Shown: positions 52,829 through 62,580, counted from the first letter of the stretch. The stretch is 64,000 bases of DNA from JAFARE01 sp963777285 (GCA_963777285.1 CAVZPR010000002.1:372001-436000), one strand, 5' to 3'. Program-made: numbers and translations. Notes: generated by a model from the letters alone, not told the origin.

Positions 52829-53259
52829 CAGGCTCGGTCCGGAGCCGCCGGCTTCGCGGACGCCCGCCGCGTCCGCGCCCTGGCCGGCCGCGCGTCCGCA
52901 GCGCCGAGCTCTTCGACGCGGCGCTGCAGCGCGGCCACCTCGGCCCGGAGCAGCTCCAGGCTGACGGCGACGGTCCGCGGATCCGCGCCGCCGCTCGCGC
53001 CGAGCTCCGCCATCAGGCGCGCGCGCACCGCCTCGGCCGCCTCCCGGGCGGCACGCTCCGCCTCGGGCCTCACGTACCAGGCGATGGCGCGCTCGATGAC
53101 GGCCTGCAGCCGCCGCTTGATCCACGCCGTCGTGGACGGGGCCGCGAGCCTGCGCCGGGGAGGTGCCGCGCCGGACTCGCCGAGGTAGCGGGGATCCAGC
53201 TCCCTTCGGAGCGCGCGCACGGCGTCGGCGCTCAATGCCTGCGCCACGGGGTCACTCAT
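52828..53259 (-). CDS. Uncharacterised coiled-coil protein of the export operon
   Basis: 143 aa, soluble, charged. Helical throughout: ALRRELDPRYLG, an amphipathic segment (WIKRRLQAVIERAIAWYV) and a predicted coiled coil at ~95-120 (LLRAEVAALQRRVEELG); basic tail. No family recognised. Tightly coupled on both sides (ATGA and TGATG overlaps), so it probably works with the exporter or the glycosyltransferase. Confidence 0.65.
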   Translation of the reverse strand: MSDPVAQALSADAVRALRRELDPRYLGESGAAPPRRRLAAPSTTAWIKRRLQAVIERAIAWYVRPEAERAAREAAEAVRARLMAELGASGGADPRTVAVSLELLRAEVAALQRRVEELGAADARPARARTRRASAKPAAPDRA

Positions 53260-54131
53260 GCGGCGTGTATACCGCGATCCAAGCCCGCGAGGCTCTGAAA
53301 GGCTCGATCGCGCACCCGCGACCGGGGCGGCGTGATCAGCAACTCGAGCTGCAGCTCCACCGCTCCGTGCGCCGAGCCCGGGGCGTCTCCGCTGAGGCCC
53401 AGGCGCTGCACCAGGCGCGCCGCGGCCGCCGGGTCACCATGCGCCCGCTCGCTGAGCCGCCGCGCGGCGCGGCTCAGCGCCGCCGCCCGGCGCTGGTCGG
53501 CTGCCAGCGCCCCCGCCAGCTCCAGCAGGTCGCCGTCGGCGCCCACGAGCACCTCGGTGCCGTCGTGCGCACCGGCGGCCGCGGCCGAGGCGGCGTCGGT
53601 GGCGGCCGGCGTGCCCCAGGCCAGCGCCCGGCCGAGCAGCGGGCCGGCGACGGCGGCGGCGGAGCACACCGCCAGGGCCGTGTCGAGGAGGTCGCCGCGG
53701 AGCGTGGCGGGGCCACCCTCGCGCAGGTCCAGCACCAGGGGCGAGGCGAGGCCCGCGGCCTGCCGCAGGCGTTCCCGAACGAAGGGCGGAACGAATCTCG
53801 GACCAGGCTCCGAGCCGCCCACCACGATGACGGGCTCCGCCGACGCCAGGGCGACGGCGGGGCTGGGGGTGACCACCACGCCGTCGGGCGCAGCGGCGGC
53901 AGCCCGCGGGAGTCCATCCGCCTCGTCGACCCAGACCGCCGTGGGACGCCGCGCCGCCACCTCGACCAGCCCGGGAGCGTCCGGCGCCGTGGCCAGCCAG
54001 GCGGCGGGCGCCGGGTCGCCCGGCGCCGCGGCACGCGGCTCGCACCACCAACTCATCCGTGCCAGGAGGCCGGCCACCGGCTCCGGAGGCGGTCGCGGCA
54101 CCAGTAGCCCGAGGATTGGGAGCTCGCTCAC
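53256..54131 (-). CDS. Degenerate GT-B glycosyltransferase-like protein
   Basis: 291 aa. Ala-rich. The C-terminal half resembles the nucleotide-binding half of GT4 enzymes: GRALAWGTPAATDAASA, then EVLVGADGDLLELAGALAAD and SRAARRLSERAHGD. The N-terminal half is short and lacks the usual glycine-rich start. GTG 54131 overlaps the GT4 stop (GTGA). Could be an accessory subunit or an inactive transferase. Confidence 0.6.
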   Translation of the reverse strand: MSELPILGLLVPRPPPEPVAGLLARMSWWCEPRAAAPGDPAPAAWLATAPDAPGLVEVAARRPTAVWVDEADGLPRAAAAAPDGVVVTPSPAVALASAEPVIVVGGSEPGPRFVPPFVRERLRQAAGLASPLVLDLREGGPATLRGDLLDTALAVCSAAAVAGPLLGRALAWGTPAATDAASAAAAGAHDGTEVLVGADGDLLELAGALAADQRRAAALSRAARRLSERAHGDPAAAARLVQRLGLSGDAPGSAHGAVELQLELLITPPRSRVRDRAFQSLAGLDRGIHAA

Positions 54132-55162
54132 GATGCGGCCCCTGCCGATCCGGCCTCCACCAGCGTCCGCACCGGATCCACCCAGTCCAGCCGCACGGCC
54201 CGCCGCCGGCCCTCCTCGCCCATTCGCCGGGCGAGCTCGCGGTCGCGCGCGAGCCGGTCCACCGCCTCGGCGATCGCGGCGGGCGCCGGGTCCGTGACGA
54301 AGCCGGTGACGCCGTCCTCCACCCACTCCAGCACGCCGCCGGCGTCGCGCGTCGTGACCACCGGCTTGCCCGCCAGGAACGCCTGCAGCGTCACATAGCC
54401 GTAGTCCTCGTCGAATGGCGGGTAGACGACCGCGAGAGCCCCGGCGAACGCGTCGAGCAGCGCCGAATCGCCCATGAAGCCGCGCACCTCGAGCCGTGAG
54501 CCGCCGCCGTTGCTCGCAGCGCTGCGGCGCAGCTCGGGCTCCAGCGTCCCGGGACCGGTGAGCACGGCGCGCACCTCCGGCGACCAGAGCGCGAGAGCGT
54601 CGACCACCAGCTGCGGGCGCTTGTTGGACTCCAGGCGCATCGGGCTGAAGACGTAGTCGCCGAACGGGCCAGGGGCCAGCCGGTCGTACAGCGGCGGCGG
54701 GTGATAGAGCGGCGTAGAGGTCAGCCCGTTGAAGCGGAGCAGCCGGTCGCCCACCACCTTCGACGTCGTGAAGACAGCGCAAGCCTCCTCGAGCGCGCGG
54801 CAGTCCCATTCGCTGAGCAGACGCTGCGCTTCGAGCGACTCGTCGTCGAGGCCGAAGTCCGACCAGGCAGCGTCCACCGCGTCGTACGCCGCACGGTGCT
54901 GGTGGAACAACCAGACGACCTTGCGCGGATGGCGCACGAAGTACGAAGGAAAGTTGGTGGCGATGACCAGGTCCGCGTCCACGGGAACGAGCCGCCAGGC
55001 CAGCGCCGCCTCGAAGAGGCGGGCCTTGTCCCAGGCCACCGGAAGGCGCACCAGCTCGGCGGCATGACCGGCGGCGCCGAGTGCAGAGACGAGATTGTCC
55101 ATGTGCATCTCTGCGCCGCCGCGCATGAACGGCATCTGGGCACCGCAGACAAGTATCTTCAT
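54128..55162 (-). CDS. Glycosyltransferase family 4
   Basis: 344 aa GT-B enzyme. N-terminal glycine-rich GGAEMHMDNLVSALGAAGH, donor-site block FSPMRLESNKRPQLVVDAL and EX7E-like region PPFDEDYGYVTLQAFLAGKPVVTT. First gene of the minus-strand export operon. Its start is 23 nt from the divergent GT4 gene at 55186. Confidence 0.88.
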   Translation of the reverse strand: MKILVCGAQMPFMRGGAEMHMDNLVSALGAAGHAAELVRLPVAWDKARLFEAALAWRLVPVDADLVIATNFPSYFVRHPRKVVWLFHQHRAAYDAVDAAWSDFGLDDESLEAQRLLSEWDCRALEEACAVFTTSKVVGDRLLRFNGLTSTPLYHPPPLYDRLAPGPFGDYVFSPMRLESNKRPQLVVDALALWSPEVRAVLTGPGTLEPELRRSAASNGGGSRLEVRGFMGDSALLDAFAGALAVVYPPFDEDYGYVTLQAFLAGKPVVTTRDAGGVLEWVEDGVTGFVTDPAPAAIAEAVDRLARDRELARRMGEEGRRRAVRLDWVDPVRTLVEAGSAGAAS

Positions 55163-55185
55163 TGCACGAGTTGGAATCAGCGCCC

Positions 55186-56415
55186 ATGATAGGGTCTACG
55201 GTCGCTTTGGACGAAATTCGCAGCGCGCGGCGAATCGGTTTTGTCCCGCCACGTTACGGTGAGGGAGTCGTCGGCGGCGCCGAAGCCGTGCTCCACGAGC
55301 TGGCGCACGATTTCGCTGCGCGCGGTTGGGACGTCGAGGTGCTGACCACGTGCGCGCGCGACCACTACACATGGGCCAATTCATTCCCCGCGGGCGCCAG
55401 CAGGGACGGAGCGATCACCGTGCGTCGCTTCCGCACGGTTGTGTCGCGCGATCCCAAGCGCGCATGGCTGGAAGAGGAGATCCTCAAGGGCGGCGAGCTG
55501 ACGCTCACCGAACAGCAGCGCTGGATGAACGGCAGCTTCCGTGTGCCGGACCTGTTCCACTGGCTTCTCGACCATGCCGCCGAGTACGGCGCGCTGGTCT
55601 TCGCGCCGTACCCCTTCTGGACGACATTCGCGTGCTCACTGGTGGCGCCGGAGCGCACCGTGCTGATGCCCTGCCTGCACGACGAGCCGTACGCCTACCT
55701 CGATCTCTTTCAGCCCGTGTTCTCGGGGGCCGGGCAGATCTGGTTCCAGACGGACCCGGAGCACGAGCTGGCGCACAGCATCTTCAAGCTTCCTCGCTCG
55801 CACGACGTCGTCGGCTCGCCGGTGCGCGCGCCGCAGGCGTACGACCCTGACGGGTTCCGCGCCCGCCACGGCATCGAGGGCCGGTTCATTCTGTACGCGG
55901 GGCGGCGCGAGGGCGGCAAGGGGTGGGAGCGCTTGCTGCACGCCTTCGCCTGGGCGCTCCACCACAAGGCGCTGCCCTTTTCGCTCGTGACCATGGGCGT
56001 CGGCGACGTGCGCCCTCCCGGCGAGATCGCAGACCGCGTCATCGATCTGGGGCTTGTCTCCGAGGCCGACCGCAACGATGCCTTCGCCGCCGCGGACGCG
56101 TACATCCAGCCATCTGAGTACGAGAGCTTCTCGCGCACCATCATGGAGGCGTGGCTGGCCGGTACGTTCGTGATCGGCAACGGCGCCAGCAAGGTGGTGA
56201 CGTGGCACTGCGAGCGCTCGGGCGCCGGGCTGACGTACGACGACGACTACGAGCTCGCCGAGTGCCTCGCATTCGTGGCCCAGCAGGGCGACGCGGCAAC
56301 GGCGCTCGCCGCTGCCGGCCGAGCCTACGTGCTGGACAACTACTCGCCGGACATCGTGGTGCCTCGCATGGAGGCGACCATCGCGACGCGTCTGCAGCAG
56401 GAGGCGCGCGTATGA
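55186..56415 (+). CDS. Glycosyltransferase family 4
   Basis: About 409 aa. N-terminal PPRYGEGVVGGAEAVLHELA, donor site ILYAGRREGGKGWERLLHAF and EX7E region SEYESFSRTIMEAWLAGTFV. ATG 55186 is chosen, with TTG 55207 (in frame) and ATG 55162 as alternatives. TGGAAT lies 8 nt upstream. Overlaps the following transferase by 4 nt (ATGA). Confidence 0.85.
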   Translation: MIGSTVALDEIRSARRIGFVPPRYGEGVVGGAEAVLHELAHDFAARGWDVEVLTTCARDHYTWANSFPAGASRDGAITVRRFRTVVSRDPKRAWLEEEILKGGELTLTEQQRWMNGSFRVPDLFHWLLDHAAEYGALVFAPYPFWTTFACSLVAPERTVLMPCLHDEPYAYLDLFQPVFSGAGQIWFQTDPEHELAHSIFKLPRSHDVVGSPVRAPQAYDPDGFRARHGIEGRFILYAGRREGGKGWERLLHAFAWALHHKALPFSLVTMGVGDVRPPGEIADRVIDLGLVSEADRNDAFAAADAYIQPSEYESFSRTIMEAWLAGTFVIGNGASKVVTWHCERSGAGLTYDDDYELAECLAFVAQQGDAATALAAAGRAYVLDNYSPDIVVPRMEATIATRLQQEARV

Positions 56416-57908
56416 GAATTCTCATGGTGACGCCGTACCCGCCTGCGCGGGATGGCATCGCCTCGTACGCCGTGCAGTCGGTGGCACGGCTGCGCGCCGC
56501 GGGCAACGACGTCGAGGTGCTGTCCCCGTATGCGTCGGCGGCGCATCACAGCGCCGACCTGCGCGGCTGGCGCGGCGCGCTCGCCCTGGCGCAGCACGTG
56601 CGCGGCTACGACCGCGTGATCATCCAGTTCCACCCGGACATGTTCTTCATGGTGCCGCACACGCCGGCGCAGCGAGCGCGCACCGCCGCGGCGCTCGCGT
56701 TCGCCTTCAGGTCTGCACGCGACCTCGAGGTGCGCGTGCACGAGTCGGACTACACGTGGGGCCGCGGGGGTGGCGCGGCCGCCATGGCGGTGCGTGCCAT
56801 GTGGCACGCCGTGCCGCGCCTCGTGGTGCACACCGAGGCGGAGCGCGAGCGCTTCTCGCGCGCCTTCGGCGTGCCCGCCGAGCGCATCCACATCGCGGCG
56901 CACGGAGCCGACCTCGTGCCCCGCACCGACAGTGACCGCAGTGCGGCTCGAACGCGTCTCGGCATTCCTGACGAGGAGCTGATGTTCCTGTCGATCGGGT
57001 TCATCCAGGAGCACAAAGGATTCGACCGCGCGGTGCGCGCCTTCGGCACGCTGGGCACGGTGGGCGGGAGAGGGGCACGGCTCGACATCGTGGGATCGGT
57101 GCGCGTCGAGGACCAGGCGCAGCTGGCGTATGCGGACCAGCTGGAGCGCCTGGTGCAGGCCACCCCCGGCGCGCGCCTCCACGCCGGCTTTCTCAGCGAG
57201 GAAGCGTTCGACCTGTGGATCGTGGCGTGCGACGTGCTCGTGCTCCCCTACCGGCACATCTGGTCGTCTGGGGTGATGGAGCGCGCGGCGCTGTTCGACC
57301 GTCCGGTCATCGCCACGCGTGTCGGCGGTCTCGCCGACCAGGCGCGCCCAGGCACCGTGCTGGTCGACGACGACCGCCAGCTGGCGGACGCGATGCGCGC
57401 CGCGGCTCGCGACCGCGGTCTGTTCACCCGCGCCCTTGCCGCGGATGCACAGTGGCCGGCCGAGTCGCTGCGGGATCGCGCCGGCGTGCTCGCCGAGGTG
57501 CGCGCCCGCGCGGCGCTGGCGCGCGGCTCGAGTGACGGCCGCGGCCCGGTGGCGCTGCCGGCGGCGGCACTCGCAGCGCCGCGCCGGCGCAGCACCGAGT
57601 TGTTCCGGCGCACCGCGCCGCTGCGGCGCATGCGGCTGCTGGGGCTGCCGCCCCCCGTGTCCACGCGGCCGGGCGTGACGCCGCTGAAGCGAGCGGTGCG
57701 CCGCCTCACCGGGTGGGAGCTCAATCCCGTCGTGGAGCACCTCAACGAGCTGCAGCGCGCGGTTGTCGAGGTCGTCGACTGGCTCAGCCAGGAGCACGAC
57801 GCGGCGCAGCAGGTGTCACGCGGCGCGCAGGGTCCGCCTCCCGAACCGCGCAAGCCGCAGCGCCGCGGATCCCGGCGCAAGGAGCCGCCGCCGGTCGCCG
57901 ACGAGTAG
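56412..57908 (+). CDS. Glycosyltransferase family 4 with C-terminal extension
   Basis: 498 aa. MVTPYPPARDGIASYAVQSV at the start, FLSIGFIQEHKGFDRAVRAF (donor loop), and RHIWSSGVMERAALFDRPVI. Residues ~400-498 are an extra Arg/Pro-rich extension with an amphipathic helix (VEHLNELQRAVVEVVDWLSQ) and a basic tail, perhaps a membrane or partner contact. Its last 93 nt overlap the 3' end of the convergent methyltransferase gene. Confidence 0.85.
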   Translation: MRILMVTPYPPARDGIASYAVQSVARLRAAGNDVEVLSPYASAAHHSADLRGWRGALALAQHVRGYDRVIIQFHPDMFFMVPHTPAQRARTAAALAFAFRSARDLEVRVHESDYTWGRGGGAAAMAVRAMWHAVPRLVVHTEAERERFSRAFGVPAERIHIAAHGADLVPRTDSDRSAARTRLGIPDEELMFLSIGFIQEHKGFDRAVRAFGTLGTVGGRGARLDIVGSVRVEDQAQLAYADQLERLVQATPGARLHAGFLSEEAFDLWIVACDVLVLPYRHIWSSGVMERAALFDRPVIATRVGGLADQARPGTVLVDDDRQLADAMRAAARDRGLFTRALAADAQWPAESLRDRAGVLAEVRARAALARGSSDGRGPVALPAAALAAPRRRSTELFRRTAPLRRMRLLGLPPPVSTRPGVTPLKRAVRRLTGWELNPVVEHLNELQRAVVEVVDWLSQEHDAAQQVSRGAQGPPPEPRKPQRRGSRRKEPPPVADE

Positions 57909-59579
57909 CACGCGTTTGGTCCACTCGCCTCGCGCCACGTCGTAGTCGCCGCGCCACAGCGGGCGCACGCTGAACGGCGTGCGCTCCAGGTCCACGGTGC
58001 GCCAGGCGCCCAGGCGGATGTCGGCGTTGGTGCGATCCGCGGGCCAGTGCGCGCTGGCCACGTCGTTGGTGAGCAGCATGTAGCGGTACCGGCCGTGCAT
58101 GCGCCGCAGGAAGCGCCGGATCTCGTCGTTGGGCCAGTGCTGCAGCACGTCCTTGACGATGAGCAGGTCGGCCGGCGGCGGATCGACGTCGAGGACATCC
58201 AAGCACGTGAACCGGACCGAGTCCGACCCGAAGCGACGCTCGTTCTCGTCGACGATCGAGCGCACCACGTCGACTCCCTGATAGTGGACGCCGGACCAGT
58301 CGAGCATCTGCGCGACCTGCCAGTCGCCGCAGCCCGCGTCGACGACGGTGTGCACGTCGGAGGAGCCGAGCACCAGCTGCAGCAGGCGGCGGTACGGCAG
58401 CGTGTGTGCGGCCACAGACCCCTGGCCGCTCCCGCCCTGCCACTCGTCGACGTCGTAGATCCCGGTGAAGGTTTCGCCCGCGAAACCGGGTGGCGCAGCG
58501 GCACCCGTCTCACAGCGTGCGATGACCTCCCTCAGGCGCGCCTCCGGCGTGTCGCGGGAGAGCACGAAGAACGCCCTGCGCGACGGCGTTGCCTGGATGT
58601 CCGCGTCGAACCGTGCGTGGAGCGCGCGCTCCACGTCGGCTTCGCGGCGCAGCCCTGCGTCGGCGAAGCGTGCTTCCCACCAGCGGGACCCAGCCCAGAT
58701 GAGGTGGCCGTGCAATGGATAGCCGCCACGATCGACCTCGATCTGGCGGAACATGCGCTCCGCGTCCAGATCTTCGCGCCAGCTCTGCAGGTACGGTTCC
58801 CAGATGCGGCCGTACACGCGGTCCTCGCCCCACGTGGGGACGTTGACGTACACGAGCCCGCCCGGCGCCGTGAGATCGTGCACCCGCCGCAGGTATCGCT
58901 CGAGACGGTTGGGGTTGAAGCGCTGAAAGACGTCGAGCCCGTACACGAGGTCGTACTGCCGATCCAGGTCCACGTCGAGCAGGTCGCCGCGGTGTATGCG
59001 CCGCGACACCTCGGGCGTGGCGCGCTGCAACGCCATCGCGCTTCCCTCGACGCCGTCCGCCTGTATGCCGCGGTCCTGAAGGCACCGGATGACCGCTCCG
59101 CTGGAGCAGCCGATCTCCAGAGCCGAGCGCGGCCCGAGCACGGCAAGCATCTCCGCTGAGCGGCGCTTGTCGTCGTCGATGCCGAAGAACCAGATTCCCG
59201 GCTTCTCGTAGTACCCGAACTCGAGCATCGACCTCTCCAGCCAGTCAATGTCGTCCGGTGACGCCGCCTCGAACACGCGCGCGGGCTTGCCGTCGACCGT
59301 CTCGAGGTCGCGGTACCGCTCGGGGCGGAGCTCGCGCAGGCTCGGGATGGAGTACCACTCCGCGAGCCTGTGGTTGACCGACTCCTCCGACATCGCCAGC
59401 TCCAGCAGCACCGCCTCGCGCGATTTCCCCTCGCGCAGCATGTCGGCGAAGAACGCGAGGCCGCCGCTGTCGGCGGGGCGCCCCAGCACGGCGCGATACG
59501 CGTCGTCGATGAATTCGTTGTCGCCGCGCGTGTCGAGGTGCCATCGCGACAACGCGGCGCGCCGCGCCCGCCGGCGCAT
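57816..59579 (-). CDS. DUF4214 - methyltransferase - methyltransferase fusion
   Basis: 587 aa in three parts. Residues ~15-70: DUF4214-like (FIDDAYRAVLGRPADSGGLA, LLELAMSEESVNHRL). Residues ~125-330: class I methyltransferase with SAM motif ALEIGCSSGAVIRCL. Residues ~390-560: second methyltransferase with VVDAGCGDWQVAQML, KDVLQHWPNDEI and YMLLTNDVA. Probably modifies a glycan at two positions or in two steps. DUF4214 occurs in surface-layer and glycan-associated proteins. Confidence 0.85.
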   Translation of the reverse strand: MRRRARRAALSRWHLDTRGDNEFIDDAYRAVLGRPADSGGLAFFADMLREGKSREAVLLELAMSEESVNHRLAEWYSIPSLRELRPERYRDLETVDGKPARVFEAASPDDIDWLERSMLEFGYYEKPGIWFFGIDDDKRRSAEMLAVLGPRSALEIGCSSGAVIRCLQDRGIQADGVEGSAMALQRATPEVSRRIHRGDLLDVDLDRQYDLVYGLDVFQRFNPNRLERYLRRVHDLTAPGGLVYVNVPTWGEDRVYGRIWEPYLQSWREDLDAERMFRQIEVDRGGYPLHGHLIWAGSRWWEARFADAGLRREADVERALHARFDADIQATPSRRAFFVLSRDTPEARLREVIARCETGAAAPPGFAGETFTGIYDVDEWQGGSGQGSVAAHTLPYRRLLQLVLGSSDVHTVVDAGCGDWQVAQMLDWSGVHYQGVDVVRSIVDENERRFGSDSVRFTCLDVLDVDPPPADLLIVKDVLQHWPNDEIRRFLRRMHGRYRYMLLTNDVASAHWPADRTNADIRLGAWRTVDLERTPFSVRPLWRGDYDVARGEWTKRVLLVGDRRRLLAPGSAALRLARFGRRTLRAA

Positions 59580-59593
59580 GCCGCCGAACGCGC

Positions 59594-60619
59594 TCAGATC
59601 CGCCCTCCGGCAACCGCGTCGCGGATCCAGGGGATGACCTCGTCGAGCATGGTGTCGAGTGATGTGGTGGCTTCGAATCCCAGCACGCGCCTGGCCTTCT
59701 CCGTGGCCGGGACGCGCCGCTGCACGTCGTGTTCGTACGGGGGATCGCTGACGAACCTGAACTGCGAGTCCCGGCCTTTGATGCGGTGCCAGATGCGCTC
59801 GGCCAGCTCCAGGACCGTGGTCGGCTGCGAGGTCGAGAGGTTGAAGTCCTCGTTGAGCGCCGCGGGGCTCTCCATCGCCGTGACGATGCCGCGCGCCAGG
59901 TCACCGCCGTACGTGTAGTGGCGCACCTGCGAGCCGTCGCCGAGGATGTGCAGCGGGTCCTGTCCCTTGATCACCTTCTGCACCAGATCGGGGACCACGT
60001 GGCTCATGGCCAGTTTGACATTCCCGCTGACCACGTCGACGTCGCCGAGGGCGCGTCCCTCGCCGATGCCCACGCAGTTGAACGGTCGCACGATCGTGTA
60101 TGGCAGTGAATGCTGCTGCAGCGCTGCCCGGGCGAAGTACTCCACGGCCAGCTTCTGGAACCCGTACGACGAGCGCGGCGGCGGCACCTCCAGCTCCTGC
60201 CCCTCGTACGAGGGCCAGCGGTCGCTCGACTCGAACACCATCGACGAGCTCATGTACGTGACCTTCTGCAGCCTTCCCTCGCGATGTGCGGCGATGGCGG
60301 CGTCGCAGGACGACGCCATGATGCGCTCGTTGGTGGCCAGCAGGTCGTAGGCGTACGCATGGAAGTAGGAGATGCCGCCGATCATGGCGGCACCGGCGAT
60401 GAAGTGATCACAGTCCTGGAGAAGGTCGCGCAGCAGCGCGCTTTCGCGAGCGTCGCCGCGCACGTACCGGTACGACGGGTCGCTGTCGTACGACCGCGCC
60501 ACATGGCCGTACTTGGACTCGTTGTCCAGGCCGGTCACCGTATGGCCGCGGCGCAGCAGCTCCTCGACGACGTAGCCACCGATGAACCCCGCCGAGCCTG
60601 TGACCAGAACCGCGCTCAC
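59594..60619 (-). CDS. NAD-dependent epimerase/dehydratase
   Basis: 341 aa extended SDR. LVTGSAGFIGGYVVEELL at the N-terminus, SSSMVFESSDRWPSY (Ser region), YxxxK in SSYGFQKLAVEY, and the substrate block FNCVGIGEGRALG. Modifies an NDP-sugar; exact reaction not determined. The GTG overlaps the GT2 stop by 4 nt (GTGA). Confidence 0.85.
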   Translation of the reverse strand: MSAVLVTGSAGFIGGYVVEELLRRGHTVTGLDNESKYGHVARSYDSDPSYRYVRGDARESALLRDLLQDCDHFIAGAAMIGGISYFHAYAYDLLATNERIMASSCDAAIAAHREGRLQKVTYMSSSMVFESSDRWPSYEGQELEVPPPRSSYGFQKLAVEYFARAALQQHSLPYTIVRPFNCVGIGEGRALGDVDVVSGNVKLAMSHVVPDLVQKVIKGQDPLHILGDGSQVRHYTYGGDLARGIVTAMESPAALNEDFNLSTSQPTTVLELAERIWHRIKGRDSQFRFVSDPPYEHDVQRRVPATEKARRVLGFEATTSLDTMLDEVIPWIRDAVAGGRI

Positions 60620-61350
60620 GAATCACCACCCGTGCGCCGAGCACGACGGCGCCTCGGAACGCCCAGCGCGTAGAGATACCAGTCGAGATATCGCGGGATC
60701 CACGCGCTGACCTTGAAGTTCGACGTGCCGGTGGCGCGGTCGAGCCAGATGGTGGGCAGCTCTGCCACCGGCAGCCCGTGGCGGCGCGCCTTGGCCACCA
60801 GCTCGATGCCGACCTCGAACCCGGCGTCCGACTCAACGCCGACCGAGCGGATGAAGTCGCGCGAGTATGCCTTGAACGAGTTGGTGGCGTCGTGCGTGCC
60901 CACGCGGCCGAGCAGGTGAAGACTCACGCCGGCGAGCCTCGAGATGCGCCCCTTGAGCCACGGCCCGCCGACCTGCTGTCCGCCGCGCATGTAGCGCGAG
61001 GCACACGCGACCGCGACTCCGCGCTCGACGAGGCGCGCGAGCTGGTCGATCTGCATGGGGTCGTCGCTGCCGTCCGCCATGGTCACGACGACGACATCCG
61101 CTTCAGCGTGGTCGATGCCGTAGCGGATGGCGTTCGCCGGGCCAGGGCCATACGTGTTGAGCAGCGAGCGCAGCCGCGGTTCCTTTTTCATGTAGCGATC
61201 CAGCAGGGGCATGGTCGTGTCGTCCGGCGTGTCGCAGACGACCAGCACCTCGCAGGGGAGCGTGACAGCCTCGAAGATGCGGTCGAGGAATGGGACCACC
61301 GCGTCGCCCTCGTTGTACGCGGGGACGATGACGGAAACGCGCGGGTTCAA
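60616..61350 (-). CDS. Glycosyltransferase family 2, TTG start
   Basis: About 244 aa GT-A enzyme. VSVIVPAYNEGDAVVPFLDR near the start, VTMADGSDDPMQI (metal site) and ATNSFKAYSRDFI. TTG 61350 is chosen because it overlaps the previous stop as TTGA, the operon's coupling pattern, and begins three residues before the conserved strand. Similar to polyprenol-phosphate sugar transferases. Confidence 0.85.
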   Translation of the reverse strand: MNPRVSVIVPAYNEGDAVVPFLDRIFEAVTLPCEVLVVCDTPDDTTMPLLDRYMKKEPRLRSLLNTYGPGPANAIRYGIDHAEADVVVVTMADGSDDPMQIDQLARLVERGVAVACASRYMRGGQQVGGPWLKGRISRLAGVSLHLLGRVGTHDATNSFKAYSRDFIRSVGVESDAGFEVGIELVAKARRHGLPVAELPTIWLDRATGTSNFKVSAWIPRYLDWYLYALGVPRRRRARRTGGDS

Positions 61351-62564
61351 ACCAGCACGCCGCGGCGCAGCAGGTTGTTGAGGTCCACCGTGGGCACCTC
61401 GGGCTGCAGGTCCACGTAGTCCGGGTGCGGCGCGGCGATGATCAGCAGGTCGGAGTCGCGCAGCACCTCGTCCAGTGGGACGAGGTCGGCGTCCGTGGTC
61501 ACGTAGGGATCGCTGCACAGCACTCGGCGGGCCTTGAGGCACAGGAGCCTTTTCAGCTTGTAGCTGAGGCTGGACCGCGTGTCGTCGGAGCCGCCCTTGA
61601 ACGCCATGCCGAGGATGCCCACGGTCATCGTCGCCAGGTCGAAGCGGTGTTCCAGCCGGTTCACCGCGTAGATGGGCAGCCCCTCGTTGATCATCACGCT
61701 GGCGTTGCCCAGCGTGAAGTTGTTCGAGTAGAAGGCGGCGATCTGCATCGTGTCCTTGAAGAGGCAGGGACCAGCGGCAAATCCGGGCCCGGGCATGTCG
61801 GCGGCGCGGGGGTAGTTGCGCGTCACCGCGCTGCGGATGTGCTCGAAGTCGAGACCGAAGTCGTTGGCGATCATGAAGAGCTGGTTGGCCGTGGCGAACT
61901 TGATGTAGCGCCACGTGTTGGTGAACAGCTTGGCCAGCTCAGCTTCTTCTGGGCTGAGCTCGATGATGTCGTCGGTCAGGTTGCGAAACAGGGTCGCCGC
62001 CCGCTCCGTCGCCGGCGACGACCGGCCCGAGACGATCTGCGGCAGGCTGCTCAGCTCAGTGAGCGCGTGTCCTTCGGCGATGCGCTCGGGGCAGAAGCAC
62101 ACGTCGATGCTCTTGCCCCATTTGTCGACCTGCTGTTCCACGAGCCGGGTGACGCCGGGATACACGGTGCTGCGCAGCACCAGCAGCTGGCCGTCACGCA
62201 GGTGCCCGGCGACCGGCTCCAGTGATTGCGGGACCGCGTTGATGTCCGGACTCAGATAGCGGTCGACCGGCGTGCCGACCACCACCACCACGTGCTCTGC
62301 GTCAGCCAGCACGGTCGCGTCGGTGGTGGCGCGCAGGCGTGGCGACCCGATGAGCTCGGGGAGCAGATCGTCGGCGCCCGCCTCGCGAAACGGCATCTCG
62401 CCTGCGTTCACGCGAGCGACGACAGCCGAGTTGGAGTCGAACAGGTCGACGTTCAAACCCGATCGGGCAAAAGCCATCCCCAGGGGGAGTCCGACGTGGC
62501 CGCAACCTCCCATGATCACGACATCACGCTCGAATGCCACGCGCGGATTGTAGCGCAGGCTCAT
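61347..62564 (-). CDS. Nucleotide-sugar dehydrogenase (UDP-ManNAc/UDP-GlcNAc dehydrogenase-like)
   Basis: 405 aa. NAD site VVIMGGCGHVGLPLGMAF, catalytic Cys in GFAAGPCLFKDTMQ near residue 260 and the C-terminal block GILGMAFKGGSDDTRSSLSY. Oxidises a UDP-sugar to the uronate; the active-site spacing suits a WecC/WbpO-like enzyme more than the UDP-glucose enzyme at 41237. ATG 62564 has GGGGAGAG 6 nt upstream, a clear Shine-Dalgarno. Confidence 0.85.
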   Translation of the reverse strand: MSLRYNPRVAFERDVVIMGGCGHVGLPLGMAFARSGLNVDLFDSNSAVVARVNAGEMPFREAGADDLLPELIGSPRLRATTDATVLADAEHVVVVVGTPVDRYLSPDINAVPQSLEPVAGHLRDGQLLVLRSTVYPGVTRLVEQQVDKWGKSIDVCFCPERIAEGHALTELSSLPQIVSGRSSPATERAATLFRNLTDDIIELSPEEAELAKLFTNTWRYIKFATANQLFMIANDFGLDFEHIRSAVTRNYPRAADMPGPGFAAGPCLFKDTMQIAAFYSNNFTLGNASVMINEGLPIYAVNRLEHRFDLATMTVGILGMAFKGGSDDTRSSLSYKLKRLLCLKARRVLCSDPYVTTDADLVPLDEVLRDSDLLIIAAPHPDYVDLQPEVPTVDLNNLLRRGVLV

Positions 62565-62580
62565 ATTCGCTCTCCCCTGG

